Part shown: piece after piece, positions 1 to 5,060 of the stretch | Position numbering within the stretch: the stretch's first letter is position 1 | Layout: the number at the start of each line of letters is the position of its first letter | From: DATAYF01 sp036272735 | Lineage (GTDB): Bacteria > Chloroflexota > Ktedonobacteria > Ktedonobacterales > Ktedonobacteraceae | Reading direction: 5' to 3' | Assembly: GCA_036272735.1 (NCBI GenBank) | Contig: DATAYF010000325.1 | Location: 1-8,396 of the forward strand | DNA length: 8,396 bases | Made by a program: the position numbers and the translations under genes | The notes under the pieces: generated by a model | What the model was told of the DNA's origin: nothing | Database searches by the model: none | What the model saw: the letters and a program-made list of their open reading frames with translations, nothing else

Positions 1-73
1 ATTGCGCTGCACGCATTTCCTCTTTTCTAGTAAGCGCGCAGCACCCTTTGTGCGGAAGAGCCAAACTTACATA

Positions 74-196
74 CTATTGGCGGTTCCACTCGGCCAGTGC
101 CCAGTTCCAGACGAAGCGACTCGTTCCGGCAGCTTTGGCAAAGGAAACAGCCTGCTCCGGCGTCGGATGCAATCTGATCTTATGGGCACGAATCAT
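74..196 (-). pseudogene. TnpB N-terminal fragment (IS200/IS605 family), broken
   Basis: The minus strand reads 40 codons from an ATG at 196 to a TAG at 74-76. The peptide starts MIRAHKIRLHPTPEQ and continues with SRFVWNWALAEWNRQ. This is the classic N-terminal helix-turn-helix region of TnpB / OrfB-type RNA-guided nucleases of IS200/IS605 elements. Full TnpB is roughly 350-450 residues, so only the first tenth remains, and the sequence after the stop does not resume a recognisable TnpB in any frame. The start is well supported by an AAAGGAG ribosome-binding site at 204-210, seven bases upstream. No TnpA (Y1 transposase) is visible beside it. The fragment is certainly non-functional as a nuclease. 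Family assignment rests on remembered conserved residues. Confidence 0.8.
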
Positions 197-251
197 GAGC
201 AGGCTCCTTTGCACTCTACCAAAACGCGTCATACATGTCTCTATGAGAACG

Positions 252-278
252 TTTCTTCTATTGCGTCAATAGAAGAAA
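252..278. repeat. 12-bp-arm hairpin upstream of the tnpB fragment
   Basis: Perfect inverted repeat: arms 252-263 and 267-278 with a three-base loop (cgt). It lies 56 bp upstream of the tnpB start codon. IS200/IS605 elements carry subterminal hairpins at both ends, so this could be the left-end hairpin of the element that supplied the tnpB fragment. An A-rich tail on the plus strand (T-rich before the stem on the minus strand) does not fit a simple terminator in either direction. The structure is seen directly; the role is inferred. Confidence 0.5.
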
Positions 279-282
279 AATA

Positions 283-408
283 GCTGCTTTGTGCCATCAT
301 TCGATGGTATGCTCCTATCTTTTCGGAAACTGTTGTGAACTCTTTCTTTGAGAAGGACACAATCCGGTCATCGTCTTGTTAACGTGTTGTACGGAGGGCG
401 AGTAATAC
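283..408. other. Gap without recognisable features
   Basis: Between the hairpin near the tnpB fragment and the hypothetical gene I see no convincing reading frame, repeat or terminator. The segment lies downstream of the hypothetical gene, so a terminator would be expected here, but no GC-rich stem followed by a T run is evident. Confidence 0.4.
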
Positions 409-969
409 TCAATGGTGCGAGGAAAAGAGGTGCCAAAAGGCGAGATCAGAACTGAAATGATCCATCGGCCTTCTCTTGCCTAACGTCTGCTGGGAGAAAG
501 AAACGCGGCCATATTCCGGCCCTTTATTATAGCGCAGATAAACGATCAGGCAGCGCATGAAATCGTAGCCATCACTGGTAGCTGACGGTGGAGAGCCCCA
601 GTCCTCTTTATATGCCTGGTGGCATAGCGCGTCACTTGTCAGAGGGAAAATGGTGTGATAGAAATCTTCTGGTGGGAGATTCGCGAGGAGGCTGCGTACC
701 ATCTCTATAGACGGTATAACCCAGGACCCACATGACCCGTTGGGTTCTGCCTCATCTAACGCCTCGAAGGAGGGGTAGATTGCGCCCGTCTCCTCCGATT
801 GGACACGATACCCAAGCGTATAGCGATACTCGTCACTCCAATCCAGGTATGCCAGTTCTTCATCGGCACGATCGAGCCACTGCGTGAGTGTCTCCGTCAG
901 CATCGCATCTGAAAGAGCGAGGAGCACGTCTTGTACCTGCTTCGTCAGGCCTTTCGTTTTCTGTTTCAT
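409..969 (-). CDS. Hypothetical protein, about 186 aa, family not recognised
   Basis: Open frame ending in TGA at 409-411. I chose the ATG at 969 (MKQKTKGLTKQ...). The frame stays open upstream to 1095, but that part lies in an IS200/IS605-like right end and reads as low-complexity Arg/Gly/Pro-rich sequence, so it is probably not coding. The bases AAAAGG touch the ATG directly, which is too close for a good ribosome-binding site, so the true start is uncertain (ATG 903 or an internal GTG are alternatives). The protein is soluble-looking: acidic, rich in aromatic residues (YLDWSDEYRYTLGYRV), with no signal peptide or membrane segment. A C-terminal stretch (YDFMRCLIVYLRYNKGPEYG) may be a hydrophobic core helix. 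I recognise no family or catalytic motif. It sits among mobile-element debris and may be cargo or a stranded chromosomal gene. Confidence 0.5.
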   Translation of the reverse strand: MKQKTKGLTKQVQDVLLALSDAMLTETLTQWLDRADEELAYLDWSDEYRYTLGYRVQSEETGAIYPSFEALDEAEPNGSCGSWVIPSIEMVRSLLANLPPEDFYHTIFPLTSDALCHQAYKEDWGSPPSATSDGYDFMRCLIVYLRYNKGPEYGRVSFSQQTLGKRRPMDHFSSDLAFWHLFSSHH

Positions 970-977
970 CCTTTTCA

Positions 978-1114
978 ATCGTGCGGACCCCCCGCCCTCA
1001 GGCATGGGGAGGAAGCACGCCTCCTTTTTTCCTGTCTCTCCTCGTGGATTGTCCCTTGCGGGAGTCCGTCTTTGGCGGGAAAGGACCACCCTCACCGCTT
1101 ACGCGGGTGATGTT
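978..1114 (-). mobile_element. IS200/IS605-like right end (tnpB 3' / omega-RNA-like region)
   Basis: On the minus strand this segment ends in a nested hairpin at 980-1019. CGTGC pairs with GCACG outside, and inside CCTCCCC, an AT bulge and GCC pair across a TGAG loop with GGC and GGGG. The pattern 'GGAGGCGTGCTTCCTCCCC ... GGGG ... TCC.CACG' is typical of the right ends of IS605/IS1341-type elements, where the 3' end of tnpB and its guide-RNA scaffold lie. The tnpB body is absent: immediately upstream (1115) begins the 3' end of a group II intron relic. It cannot be the right end of the tnpB fragment at 74-196, which points left out of the window, so at least two IS605-type copies have been here. 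The family match is from memory of such ends. Confidence 0.5.
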
Positions 1115-1617
1115 ATAGGGTAGGGGACCGACGAGGTAGCTCGCGATCCTTTCCCGACCTCCCCCCTCCAAGCCGGAATTATAGGTTTCCAAGTATCCGG
1201 CTCTCCAGCAACGTGGTCTTGGCCTGCTTTTGCAGACTTTTGGCCTCGTAAGCTGGTCAATTGCCTTGCTCACGAATAGCTTCTCGTATGGTTTCAGCTT
1301 TATGCATCCCACGCACCTCTTCCACCTCGTAAATTATCGTTACCTACCCTTCTTGCCTTGATCGGGGGCAAGCTCTTGTCTCCCTGCGGAGACTGCCCCT
1401 TCGTTCATGTGTTTCAGTACTCCCTTTACCCTTTTGAACACTTTTCTGTCGGCCTGCCTCCGAACAACGCATGACTACATTCAATCGCACTCGATTTCCC
1501 CTCCGCAAGCTCCAGAAGTCGGCGCGGTAATTTCTTGCCCATCCCTTGCGGTACTCTGCACCCTCCTGTTTGGAAACCGACCATCTACAACAGACAATAA
1601 TCGAGAAACTGCCGCAC
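1115..1617 (-). mobile_element. Group II intron relic lacking its reverse transcriptase
   Basis: The 3' half carries the diagnostic parts. A 34-nt domain V-like hairpin (1170-1203) has the catalytic AGC triad and a GAAA loop. A domain VI-like arm follows, ending ...CCCCTACCCTAT at 1115. An adenosine (1121) lies seven bases from the end, where the branch-point A is expected. The 5' boundary is less certain: GTGCG at 1613-1617 fits the GUGYG consensus. Between them, GC-rich structured sequence (for example the GGGGCAG / TTGCCCC arms around 1370-1405) looks like ribozyme domains I-III. The peptide HKAETIREAIREQGN (near 1255-1300) resembles the start of intron-encoded reverse transcriptases but stops within 15 codons. 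An intact intron of this kind would be near 2-2.5 kb; this is about 500 bp. Short frames here are probably not real genes. Confidence 0.55.
1170..1203 (-). ncRNA. Degenerate group II intron domain V
   Basis: Exactly 34 nt, the canonical length. Bases 1-8 pair with 27-34 (G-U, A-U, G-C, C-G, C-G, G-C, G-C, A-U). Bases 2-4 are the catalytic triad AGC. GAAA occupies positions 15-18, exactly where the domain V tetraloop belongs, and A-A at 24-25 sits at the two-base bulge. The upper stem is damaged: only pairs 10-23 and 14-19 survive and three positions mismatch, so the ribozyme is probably inactive. Confidence 0.6.
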
Positions 1618-2130
1618 CAACTTCTGAAGTCCACAGTACATAAAAATATAATACCAGATGAAACTCACCGCTGTGTCACGAGAATTCATGAGTTCCTCGT
1701 GGGTATTGTGAACTTGAGTTGAAGACGTCCTGGCTCCACTTACAAACCATTCCAGGCTTTGGATGGTTTGCGGCCGCTAGCTTGATCACCCATCTGGGAG
1801 CGATTGAGCGCTTTTCCAGGGTCGGAGCGGTGGTGCCTCTGGCCGGGTTGAGTGTCACTCAATTCAGGCAGTTCTGTCTACCACAAGGGCCATATTGACC
1901 AGCATGGCGGGCAGCCCCTGCGTTCCTTGCTCTCCCCATGCACGCTTGCCGAGCTCCGCTCCGATGTCTGCGCTGGCTACTTCGGGCGCTGGCTACTTCG
2001 GTCATCCACTCTCAAATAAGCCGATCCTTGCTTGCTTTCACCCCCATGCCATCAAAAGAGTAATCACAAAATAGCTGTATTAATGCATAGTAAAAGCATT
2101 TACTTTTTTCGGAGTGAGCGTGGAATTGGG
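1618..2130. other. Intergenic stretch, probably decayed mobile DNA
   Basis: No convincing gene. On the minus strand a 60-codon frame (1676-1858) contains NHPKPGMVCKWSQDVF and QYPRGTHEF. It might be the 3' tail of another transposon gene (perhaps tnpB) in the 5' exon of the intron relic, but I cannot confirm this. On the plus strand a short frame ends LRSDVCAGYFGRWLLRSSTLK-stop across the 16-bp tandem repeat. Base composition shifts from GC-rich (1700-2000) to AT-rich (2030-2110). A weak A/T-rich stem followed by six T (2089-2109) could act as a plus-strand terminator, but it has only six base pairs. Confidence 0.35.
1970..2001. repeat. Two tandem copies of a 16-bp unit
   Basis: GCGCTGGCTACTTCGG occurs at 1970-1985 and again directly at 1986-2001 with no differences. 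Sixteen is not a multiple of three, so the duplication would shift any frame crossing it. This supports the view that the area is non-coding or decayed. A recent slippage or short duplication is the simplest explanation. Confidence 0.85.
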
Positions 2131-2135
2131 AGTTC

Positions 2136-2333
2136 TCACAGGCCTATCTGGCAATCGGATGCCATAAGTAGCCAGCACAACCTATTGCGGTAGAACCACA
2201 TGAACTGGTGGAGGTTGCCTATTTTGAGCTCATTTCTCATCCTTTTTTCGAGCTCTTCACCACTTAGTGTGGTTGTACCGGTCCCTTCAAGAGAGCCTGT
2301 AAATACAAATGCTATCCTGGCGAAATCACACAA
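2136..2333 (-). CDS. Possible small hypothetical ORF, 65 codons
   Basis: Open frame with a TTG start at 2333, inside the large palindrome, and a TGA at 2136. The middle reads SGEELEKRMRNELKIGNL, followed by a hydrophobic, Trp- and Cys-containing tail (FMWFYRNRLCWLLMASDC). I recognise no family. There is no good ribosome-binding site before the TTG, and the in-frame ATG further down leaves only about 35 codons. It may be a relic of a longer gene cut at the palindrome. Confidence that it is expressed is low. Confidence 0.2.
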   Translation of the reverse strand: MCDFARIAFVFTGSLEGTGTTTLSGEELEKRMRNELKIGNLHQFMWFYRNRLCWLLMASDCQIGL

Positions 2334-2385
2334 TTATCCTGGTGGGCAAGCTATTCGGAGGTAGCTTGCCCACCAGGATAATTGT
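2330..2385. repeat. Perfect palindrome, 24-bp arms, 8-bp loop
   Basis: Arms 2330-2353 and 2362-2385 are fully complementary, starting ACAATTATCCTGGTGGG; the loop is ttcggagg. No T run follows on either strand, so it is not an ordinary terminator. Two identical element ends facing each other with the interior lost, or a MITE-like remnant, would give this form. It lies 11 bp before the broken edge of a transposase fragment. Confidence 0.9.
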
Positions 2386-2396
2386 TGTAAAATTAA

Positions 2397-2615
2397 TGTT
2401 GGGATTTACATCGAGGAGTCAAGCAGCACTCTTATCCGACGCATGGTTTCGGAAGTTTCGACTCAGCAGCTCGTTTTTGTTCTGCCTTTGACGAATTGCG
2501 CAATTATTTGCGTCCCCGCTCGACCAGGAGAAAACCGGTCTCTCCCTCAGAGCGGCGACAAACCTTTCTTAATCAGCTTGCCGCCTTGAAAGAAGCACTA
2601 CGGGCAATCTCCTAG
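2397..2615 (+). pseudogene. DDE transposase C-terminal fragment
   Basis: The plus-strand frame runs from about 2397 to TAG at 2613-2615. It reads HRGVKQ, then HGFGSFDSAARFCSAFDEL, RNYLRPRS, and PSERRQTFLNQLAALKEAL. This matches the C-terminal part of DDE transposases similar to the IS6 group: an H-R-x-V/I-K-Q region, then a 'GF.SF.SA.RFC...DE.R...RPR' block and a final Arg-rich helix. Only about 70 of the usual 220-330 residues remain. The catalytic aspartates lie upstream and are gone, with a stop codon at 2394-2396. It is the only mobile-gene fragment here on the plus strand. Exact IS family is uncertain; that it is a transposase relic is fairly sure. Confidence 0.65.
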
Positions 2616-2682
2616 CCAGAGAGAACTCTATCTCCGCAGTGGCTCATTCCTGGCGAGCTTTGTGATCTCAATTCTGACACAA

Positions 2683-2702
2683 CCCACCAGGCACATGGTG
2701 GG
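2683..2702 (-). terminator. Weak stem-loop after the hydrolase gene
   Basis: CCCACCA (2683-2689) and TGGTGGG (2696-2702) form a 7-bp stem with a 6-base loop, 27 bp beyond the hydrolase stop codon. It is followed on the minus strand by TTGTGTC, not a true T run, so intrinsic termination would be weak. It shares CCCACCAGG with the palindrome at 2330-2385. Confidence 0.3.
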
Positions 2703-2728
2703 AAAACCGGCCAGCAGAACGTTGGGAT

Positions 2729-3592
2729 TTACCTCGAAGCAGTCAGGAAGCGGTCAACCAGGTCGACAATTTCATCGGCTGCCGTATCCAGCGCGAAGTG
2801 GCCGCCATCGACGAGATGCACTTCCGCCGTCGGGACATCGCGACGGAACGCTTCCGGTTCGGAAGCATCGAACGAGAGTTCGTACTTTCCCCAGATCACG
2901 AGCAGGCGCGGCTGGGTTTTGCGCATCCATTCTTGCCATTTGGGGTAGGAAGCGACGTTGGATTGATAATCGTAAAACAAATCGCTCTGGATATCCGCCT
3001 GGCCTGGCTGATTCAGGAACCGGAATTCGTCGGTCCACAGATCCGGATCGTAGCGCTCGACCTGGGGGTCGTTGCCCACATGCCGCGTGCGCGTGGTGGC
3101 CAGTGAGAGCAGATTCGAGCGCAACGTTTCCTCGTATCTTGCACGGTCGGCCCAAAAAGCGCGGCGGGGGTTCCAGTTTTCCCCGAGACCGCTCTCATGG
3201 GCCACAGCATCCTGCACGATCAGCGCTTGCACGCGCTCCGGGTGAGCAAGAGCCATGCGAAAGCCCACTGGCCCGCCATAGTCTTGCATATAGAGGCTGT
3301 AATGCGTCAGGCTGAGCGTCTCGGTAAAATGCTCCATCACCGTCGTAATGTTGTCGAAGGTGTAGGCGAATTGTGTATGATCTGGCCAATCACTATGGCC
3401 GAACCCCGGATAATCCGGGGCGATCAAGTGATAGCGATCGGACAGGCGCTGCAACAGCGGCTCAAACATCCGCGAAGAGGATGGTATGCCGTGAAGCAAC
3501 AGCAAGGGAGGGGCGTCTTTGGGCCCGGCCTCCCGGTAGAAAATGGACAGGCCATCAACCTGCACGGTGCGATAAGATACAGGGTATTTCAT
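2729..3592 (-). CDS. Alpha/beta-fold hydrolase, haloalkane dehalogenase / epoxide hydrolase-like
   Basis: A 287-residue cytosolic hydrolase if translation starts at the ATG at 3592, which has an AAAAGGAG site six bases upstream. A TTG at 3622 is a weaker alternative. Visible landmarks: oxyanion-hole HG at 34-35 (LLLLHGIPSS), DYPGFGHSD at 60-68, nucleophile elbow YMQDYGGPVG with Asp104, probable acid Asp242 (WGKYELSFDASE), and general base His265 (DGGHFALD). Asp in place of Ser as nucleophile is the hallmark of haloalkane dehalogenases and epoxide hydrolases, which open C-halogen or epoxide bonds through an ester intermediate. In classical dehalogenases a Trp that helps bind halide follows the Asp; here it is Tyr105, so halide chemistry is uncertain. 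The gene follows ridA by 126 bp, and that gap is open in this frame and looks like a signal-peptide relic. Length and domain order are normal for the family. Confidence 0.85.
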   Translation of the reverse strand: MKYPVSYRTVQVDGLSIFYREAGPKDAPPLLLLHGIPSSSRMFEPLLQRLSDRYHLIAPDYPGFGHSDWPDHTQFAYTFDNITTVMEHFTETLSLTHYSLYMQDYGGPVGFRMALAHPERVQALIVQDAVAHESGLGENWNPRRAFWADRARYEETLRSNLLSLATTRTRHVGNDPQVERYDPDLWTDEFRFLNQPGQADIQSDLFYDYQSNVASYPKWQEWMRKTQPRLLVIWGKYELSFDASEPEAFRRDVPTAEVHLVDGGHFALDTAADEIVDLVDRFLTASR

Positions 3593-3598
3593 CGGATG

Positions 3599-3606
3599 CT
3601 CCTTTT
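3599..3606 (-). promoter_or_regulatory. Ribosome-binding site deciding the hydrolase start
   Basis: AAAAGGAG with a 6-base spacer to the ATG at 3592. The same site in the same codon context precedes ridA (4222-4229). It favours this ATG over the upstream TTG at 3622. Confidence 0.7.
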
Positions 3607-3640
3607 GATTGTCTTGAGTCAAAACCCGACCCGAAGCCAG
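3600..3640 (-). repeat. Leader repeat copy A (before the hydrolase)
   Basis: About 41 bp similar to 4221-4261, with roughly 30 identical positions by eye. Both copies end in the AAAAGGAG ribosome-binding site, two codons before the ATG. Read in the frame of the gene it gives RVLTQDNQKEHP-Met, preceded by the hydrophobic stretch AIPLVAAGFFLALLASG, which resembles the core and end of a signal peptide. The frame is open over all 42 codons back to the ridA stop, but has no ATG, GTG or TTG before the TTG at 3622. Confidence 0.6.
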
Positions 3641-3718
3641 CAGTGCAAGGAAAAACCCTGCAGCAACGAGGGGGATAGCTCTTTCCAGATTGTCTCGCGT
3701 GTGAATGATCCTTCGCGT

Positions 3719-4213
3719 TTAAGGGGTGACTTCAAAAATCACTTCCAACTCGATCGGCATCCCGAACGGCAGACTTGCAACACCGAGCACGATCCGGGTC
3801 GAGAGTTTCTCTTCCCCGAAAATCTGTACCAGTATTTCCGAAGCTGCATCGGCCACGTGCGGATGCTCCCGGAAATCGCCATCTGTGGCAATCGAGACGC
3901 CCAGTCTGACCACACGGCTCACCTTGTCGAGGGAGCCTAAATAGTGCCGTGCCACTGACAGCACGTTCAGACAGGCGACGGCGGCGGCTTTGCGACCGTC
4001 CTCTACCGCCAGTTCCGCGCCAAGTCGCCCAAGATAGGCGGGCTTGCCGCCTGCTACCGGCAATATTCCGCTGAGGAAAAGCAGGTTGCCGGTTTGCACG
4101 ACCTCCACATACGGTCCCACTGGTGTGGGAACCGGGGGAAGCTCAATGTTGTAGTCATGCAACCGCTGTTCTGCGTCAATCTGCCCGACGCGAGAAGACA
4201 GAGGATTGTCCAT
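3719..4213 (-). CDS. RidA / YjgF-YER057c-UK114 family protein
   Basis: A 164-residue protein with an ATG at 4213 and an AAAAGGAG site six bases upstream. RidA proteins are small trimeric cytosolic enzymes that hydrolyse reactive enamines and imines (such as 2-aminoacrylate) released by PLP enzymes. Other subgroups have different or unknown amide-type substrates. Visible features: a PVGPYVEVVQTGNLLFLSG N-terminal core (31-49), and STRIVLGVASLP (138-149), where Arg140 matches the catalytic Arg105 of E. coli RidA, followed by PIELEVIFEV (153-162). It is about 30 residues longer than canonical RidA, typical of the longer subgroup often found next to catabolic enzymes. It is the first gene of a likely two-gene unit with the hydrolase. 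Its upstream DNA is transposase debris, so its original promoter may be lost. Family assignment is secure; substrate is unknown. Confidence 0.88.
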   Translation of the reverse strand: MDNPLSSRVGQIDAEQRLHDYNIELPPVPTPVGPYVEVVQTGNLLFLSGILPVAGGKPAYLGRLGAELAVEDGRKAAAVACLNVLSVARHYLGSLDKVSRVVRLGVSIATDGDFREHPHVADAASEILVQIFGEEKLSTRIVLGVASLPFGMPIELEVIFEVTP

Positions 4214-4220
4214 ATCATTC

Positions 4221-4261
4221 TCCTTTTGATGGTCTTGAGCCAGAACCCTGTCTGGAGCCAG
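4221..4261 (-). repeat. Leader repeat copy B (before ridA)
   Basis: Partner of the repeat at 3600-3640. In the ridA frame it reads APDRVLAQDHQKEND-Met, aligning residue by residue with RVLTQDNQKEHP-Met before the hydrolase. Differences are mostly synonymous or single conservative changes. The VLA-QD end resembles a signal-peptidase site. Confidence 0.6.
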
Positions 4262-4338
4262 GCCGAGACAGCGATCTTCTGGATGAGCGTGGGGGAGAGG
4301 TGCAGATGCAGATGGCGCACTTCCCCCTCCACTCCACT

Positions 4339-4470
4339 GAACACCTCACGCAAGCTGTAGGTGCGTTGTCCAGCGTCTTCAGGTAATAAGATCAAGTACG
4401 GAGCAACAAAGGCCCATTCTTCGTTGCTCACATCGGTCGGATAGGGCTTCTTGAAGGGATCATCCTTCAT
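4339..4470 (-). pseudogene. IS5-type transposase N-terminal fragment
   Basis: From an ATG at 4470 the first 44 residues read KKPYPTDVSNEEWAFVAPYL and then QRTYSLREVF. This matches the N-terminal DNA-binding region (DUF4096-like) of IS5-family transposases, where 'YPTDVS..EW....PYL' and 'R.YSLREV.N...' are conserved. After the REVF motif the frame switches to unrelated residues (SGVEGEVRHLHLHL), so about 85% of the protein, including the DDE triad, is missing. The relic lies directly upstream of ridA and directly downstream of a broken LUD gene. This fits an insertion followed by an internal deletion that joined the element's left end to the ridA leader. The precise IS name cannot be given. 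Confidence 0.75.
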
Positions 4471-4496
4471 TTTACCATCTTCTCGACCTTGAATTA

Positions 4497-4697
4497 CTAA
4501 CAGATTCTAGGGATCAGTTCAAATACTTTCTTCCGTGCCTCCTCGGCATTGGCGACCACGAAGGTCTGCATGCCATTGGCGGTGAGAGACTCGGCGGTTT
4601 TTGCAATACGCTCGTCAGAGGCCACATGACTAAACTCCAGATTGGGTGTTAATTGAGACTTTACCCTGTCTGTAACTCCTTTACCGATCTGTCGCAA
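4497..4697 (-). pseudogene. LUD-domain (LutC-like) gene, N-terminal fragment
   Basis: The frame reads NLEFSHVASDERIAKTAE, then NGMQTFVVANAEEARKKVF, then ELIP, and ends RIC-stop at 4497. In LUD-domain proteins the matching start is '..F..LASDE.I..T...L..NGI.T.VVE.GEEA...V.ELIP.GAEV', so about 60 of some 200-210 residues remain. The break after ELIP lies about 40 bp from the start of the IS5-type transposase fragment, so IS insertion probably truncated it. LUD proteins relate to lactate-utilisation LutBC; single-domain members are of uncertain role. The start is unclear: ATG 4697, or a GTG within HVASDE, because the family usually begins near 'EFSHVASDE'. Confidence 0.65.
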
Positions 4698-4891
4698 AGA
4701 GTCTTTCTTTCCACGGGGAAAGCTTCTCTTTGCCCTTTACTTTCTTGAGTAAACTACTAATTTTCAAGTTCGCACACCCAGATTGCCTCTTGCATGAGAG
4801 TATCTTTTTACTCTCATTATCAGTATCGGTATCACTGGATGATACGATTTTCTGCTAAATTAGTCTATGTGTAAACCAATTGAGCAAAAAA
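4698..4891. other. AT-rich intergenic gap with one stem-loop
   Basis: No gene seen. An 8-bp perfect stem (ATGAGAGT 4794-4801, ACTCTCAT 4810-4817) encloses an 8-base loop. It lies downstream of the marR-reductase-oxidoreductase operon but has no T run on the minus strand, so it is at best a weak transcript end. The segment would have held the promoter of the LUD gene; no convincing -35/-10 pair is visible. Confidence 0.4.
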
Positions 4892-5060
4892 TTACGTGGG
4901 TCCAAGAGCACGATCAAGCGTGTGTAACAACTGATGGAGCACACGTTGATCCTCAGGTGCGGTCAACGCCATACACTCAGCAACCAGCTCCTCATGCTCT
5001 GGTACCACTCGTGCTGCCCGCGCTTCGATCCCATCGATGAGAACGGAGACCTTGCACTTA
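4892..5060 (-). pseudogene. C-terminal relic of a MarR-like regulator
   Basis: Directly behind the oxidoreductase stop codon the minus strand reads about 55 open codons in another frame. They contain RAARVVPEHEELVAECM and LTAPEDQRVLHQLLHTLDRAL and end at TAA 4892-4894. The pattern 'PEHE.LV......LTPE.Q..L..LL..LDRAL' is that of the last two helices (dimerisation region) of MarR-family regulators. There is no start codon or DNA-binding domain, and upstream the frame runs into the oxidoreductase gene. It is distinct in sequence from the intact MarR at 6842-7354, whose C-terminus is LTSEQLEALADVLQSL. It is probably what is left of a regulator deleted when the oxidoreductase operon was joined here. 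Identification by pattern only. Confidence 0.5.

Noticed and set aside
2..283. Plus-strand open frame of 93 codons at the left edge
   Set aside because: It lies opposite the recognisable TnpB N-terminus and shows no family features or ribosome-binding site.
998..1312. Minus-strand 104-codon frame
   Set aside because: It spans domain V/VI of the intron relic and the IS right end. Its Arg/Gly/Pro-rich translation is explained by structured RNA sequence.
1513..1626. ACTTCTG inside the intron (minus strand, 1513-1519) complementary to CAGAAGT just before its 5' end (1620-1626), as a possible EBS1-IBS1 pairing
   Set aside because: The exon stretch ends two bases short of the proposed splice site and a 7-bp match is easily chance; not claimed without a structure model.
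1344..1634. Minus-strand 96-codon frame
   Set aside because: It covers the presumed ribozyme domains I-III of the intron relic. The product is Arg-rich with no domain pattern.
2662..3315. Plus-strand 217-codon Arg/Pro-rich frame
   Set aside because: Shadow of the hydrolase gene; composition typical of a GC-rich antisense frame.
3197..3940. Plus-strand 247-codon frame
   Set aside because: It is antisense to the hydrolase and RidA genes, which both have family motifs, catalytic residues and ribosome-binding sites.
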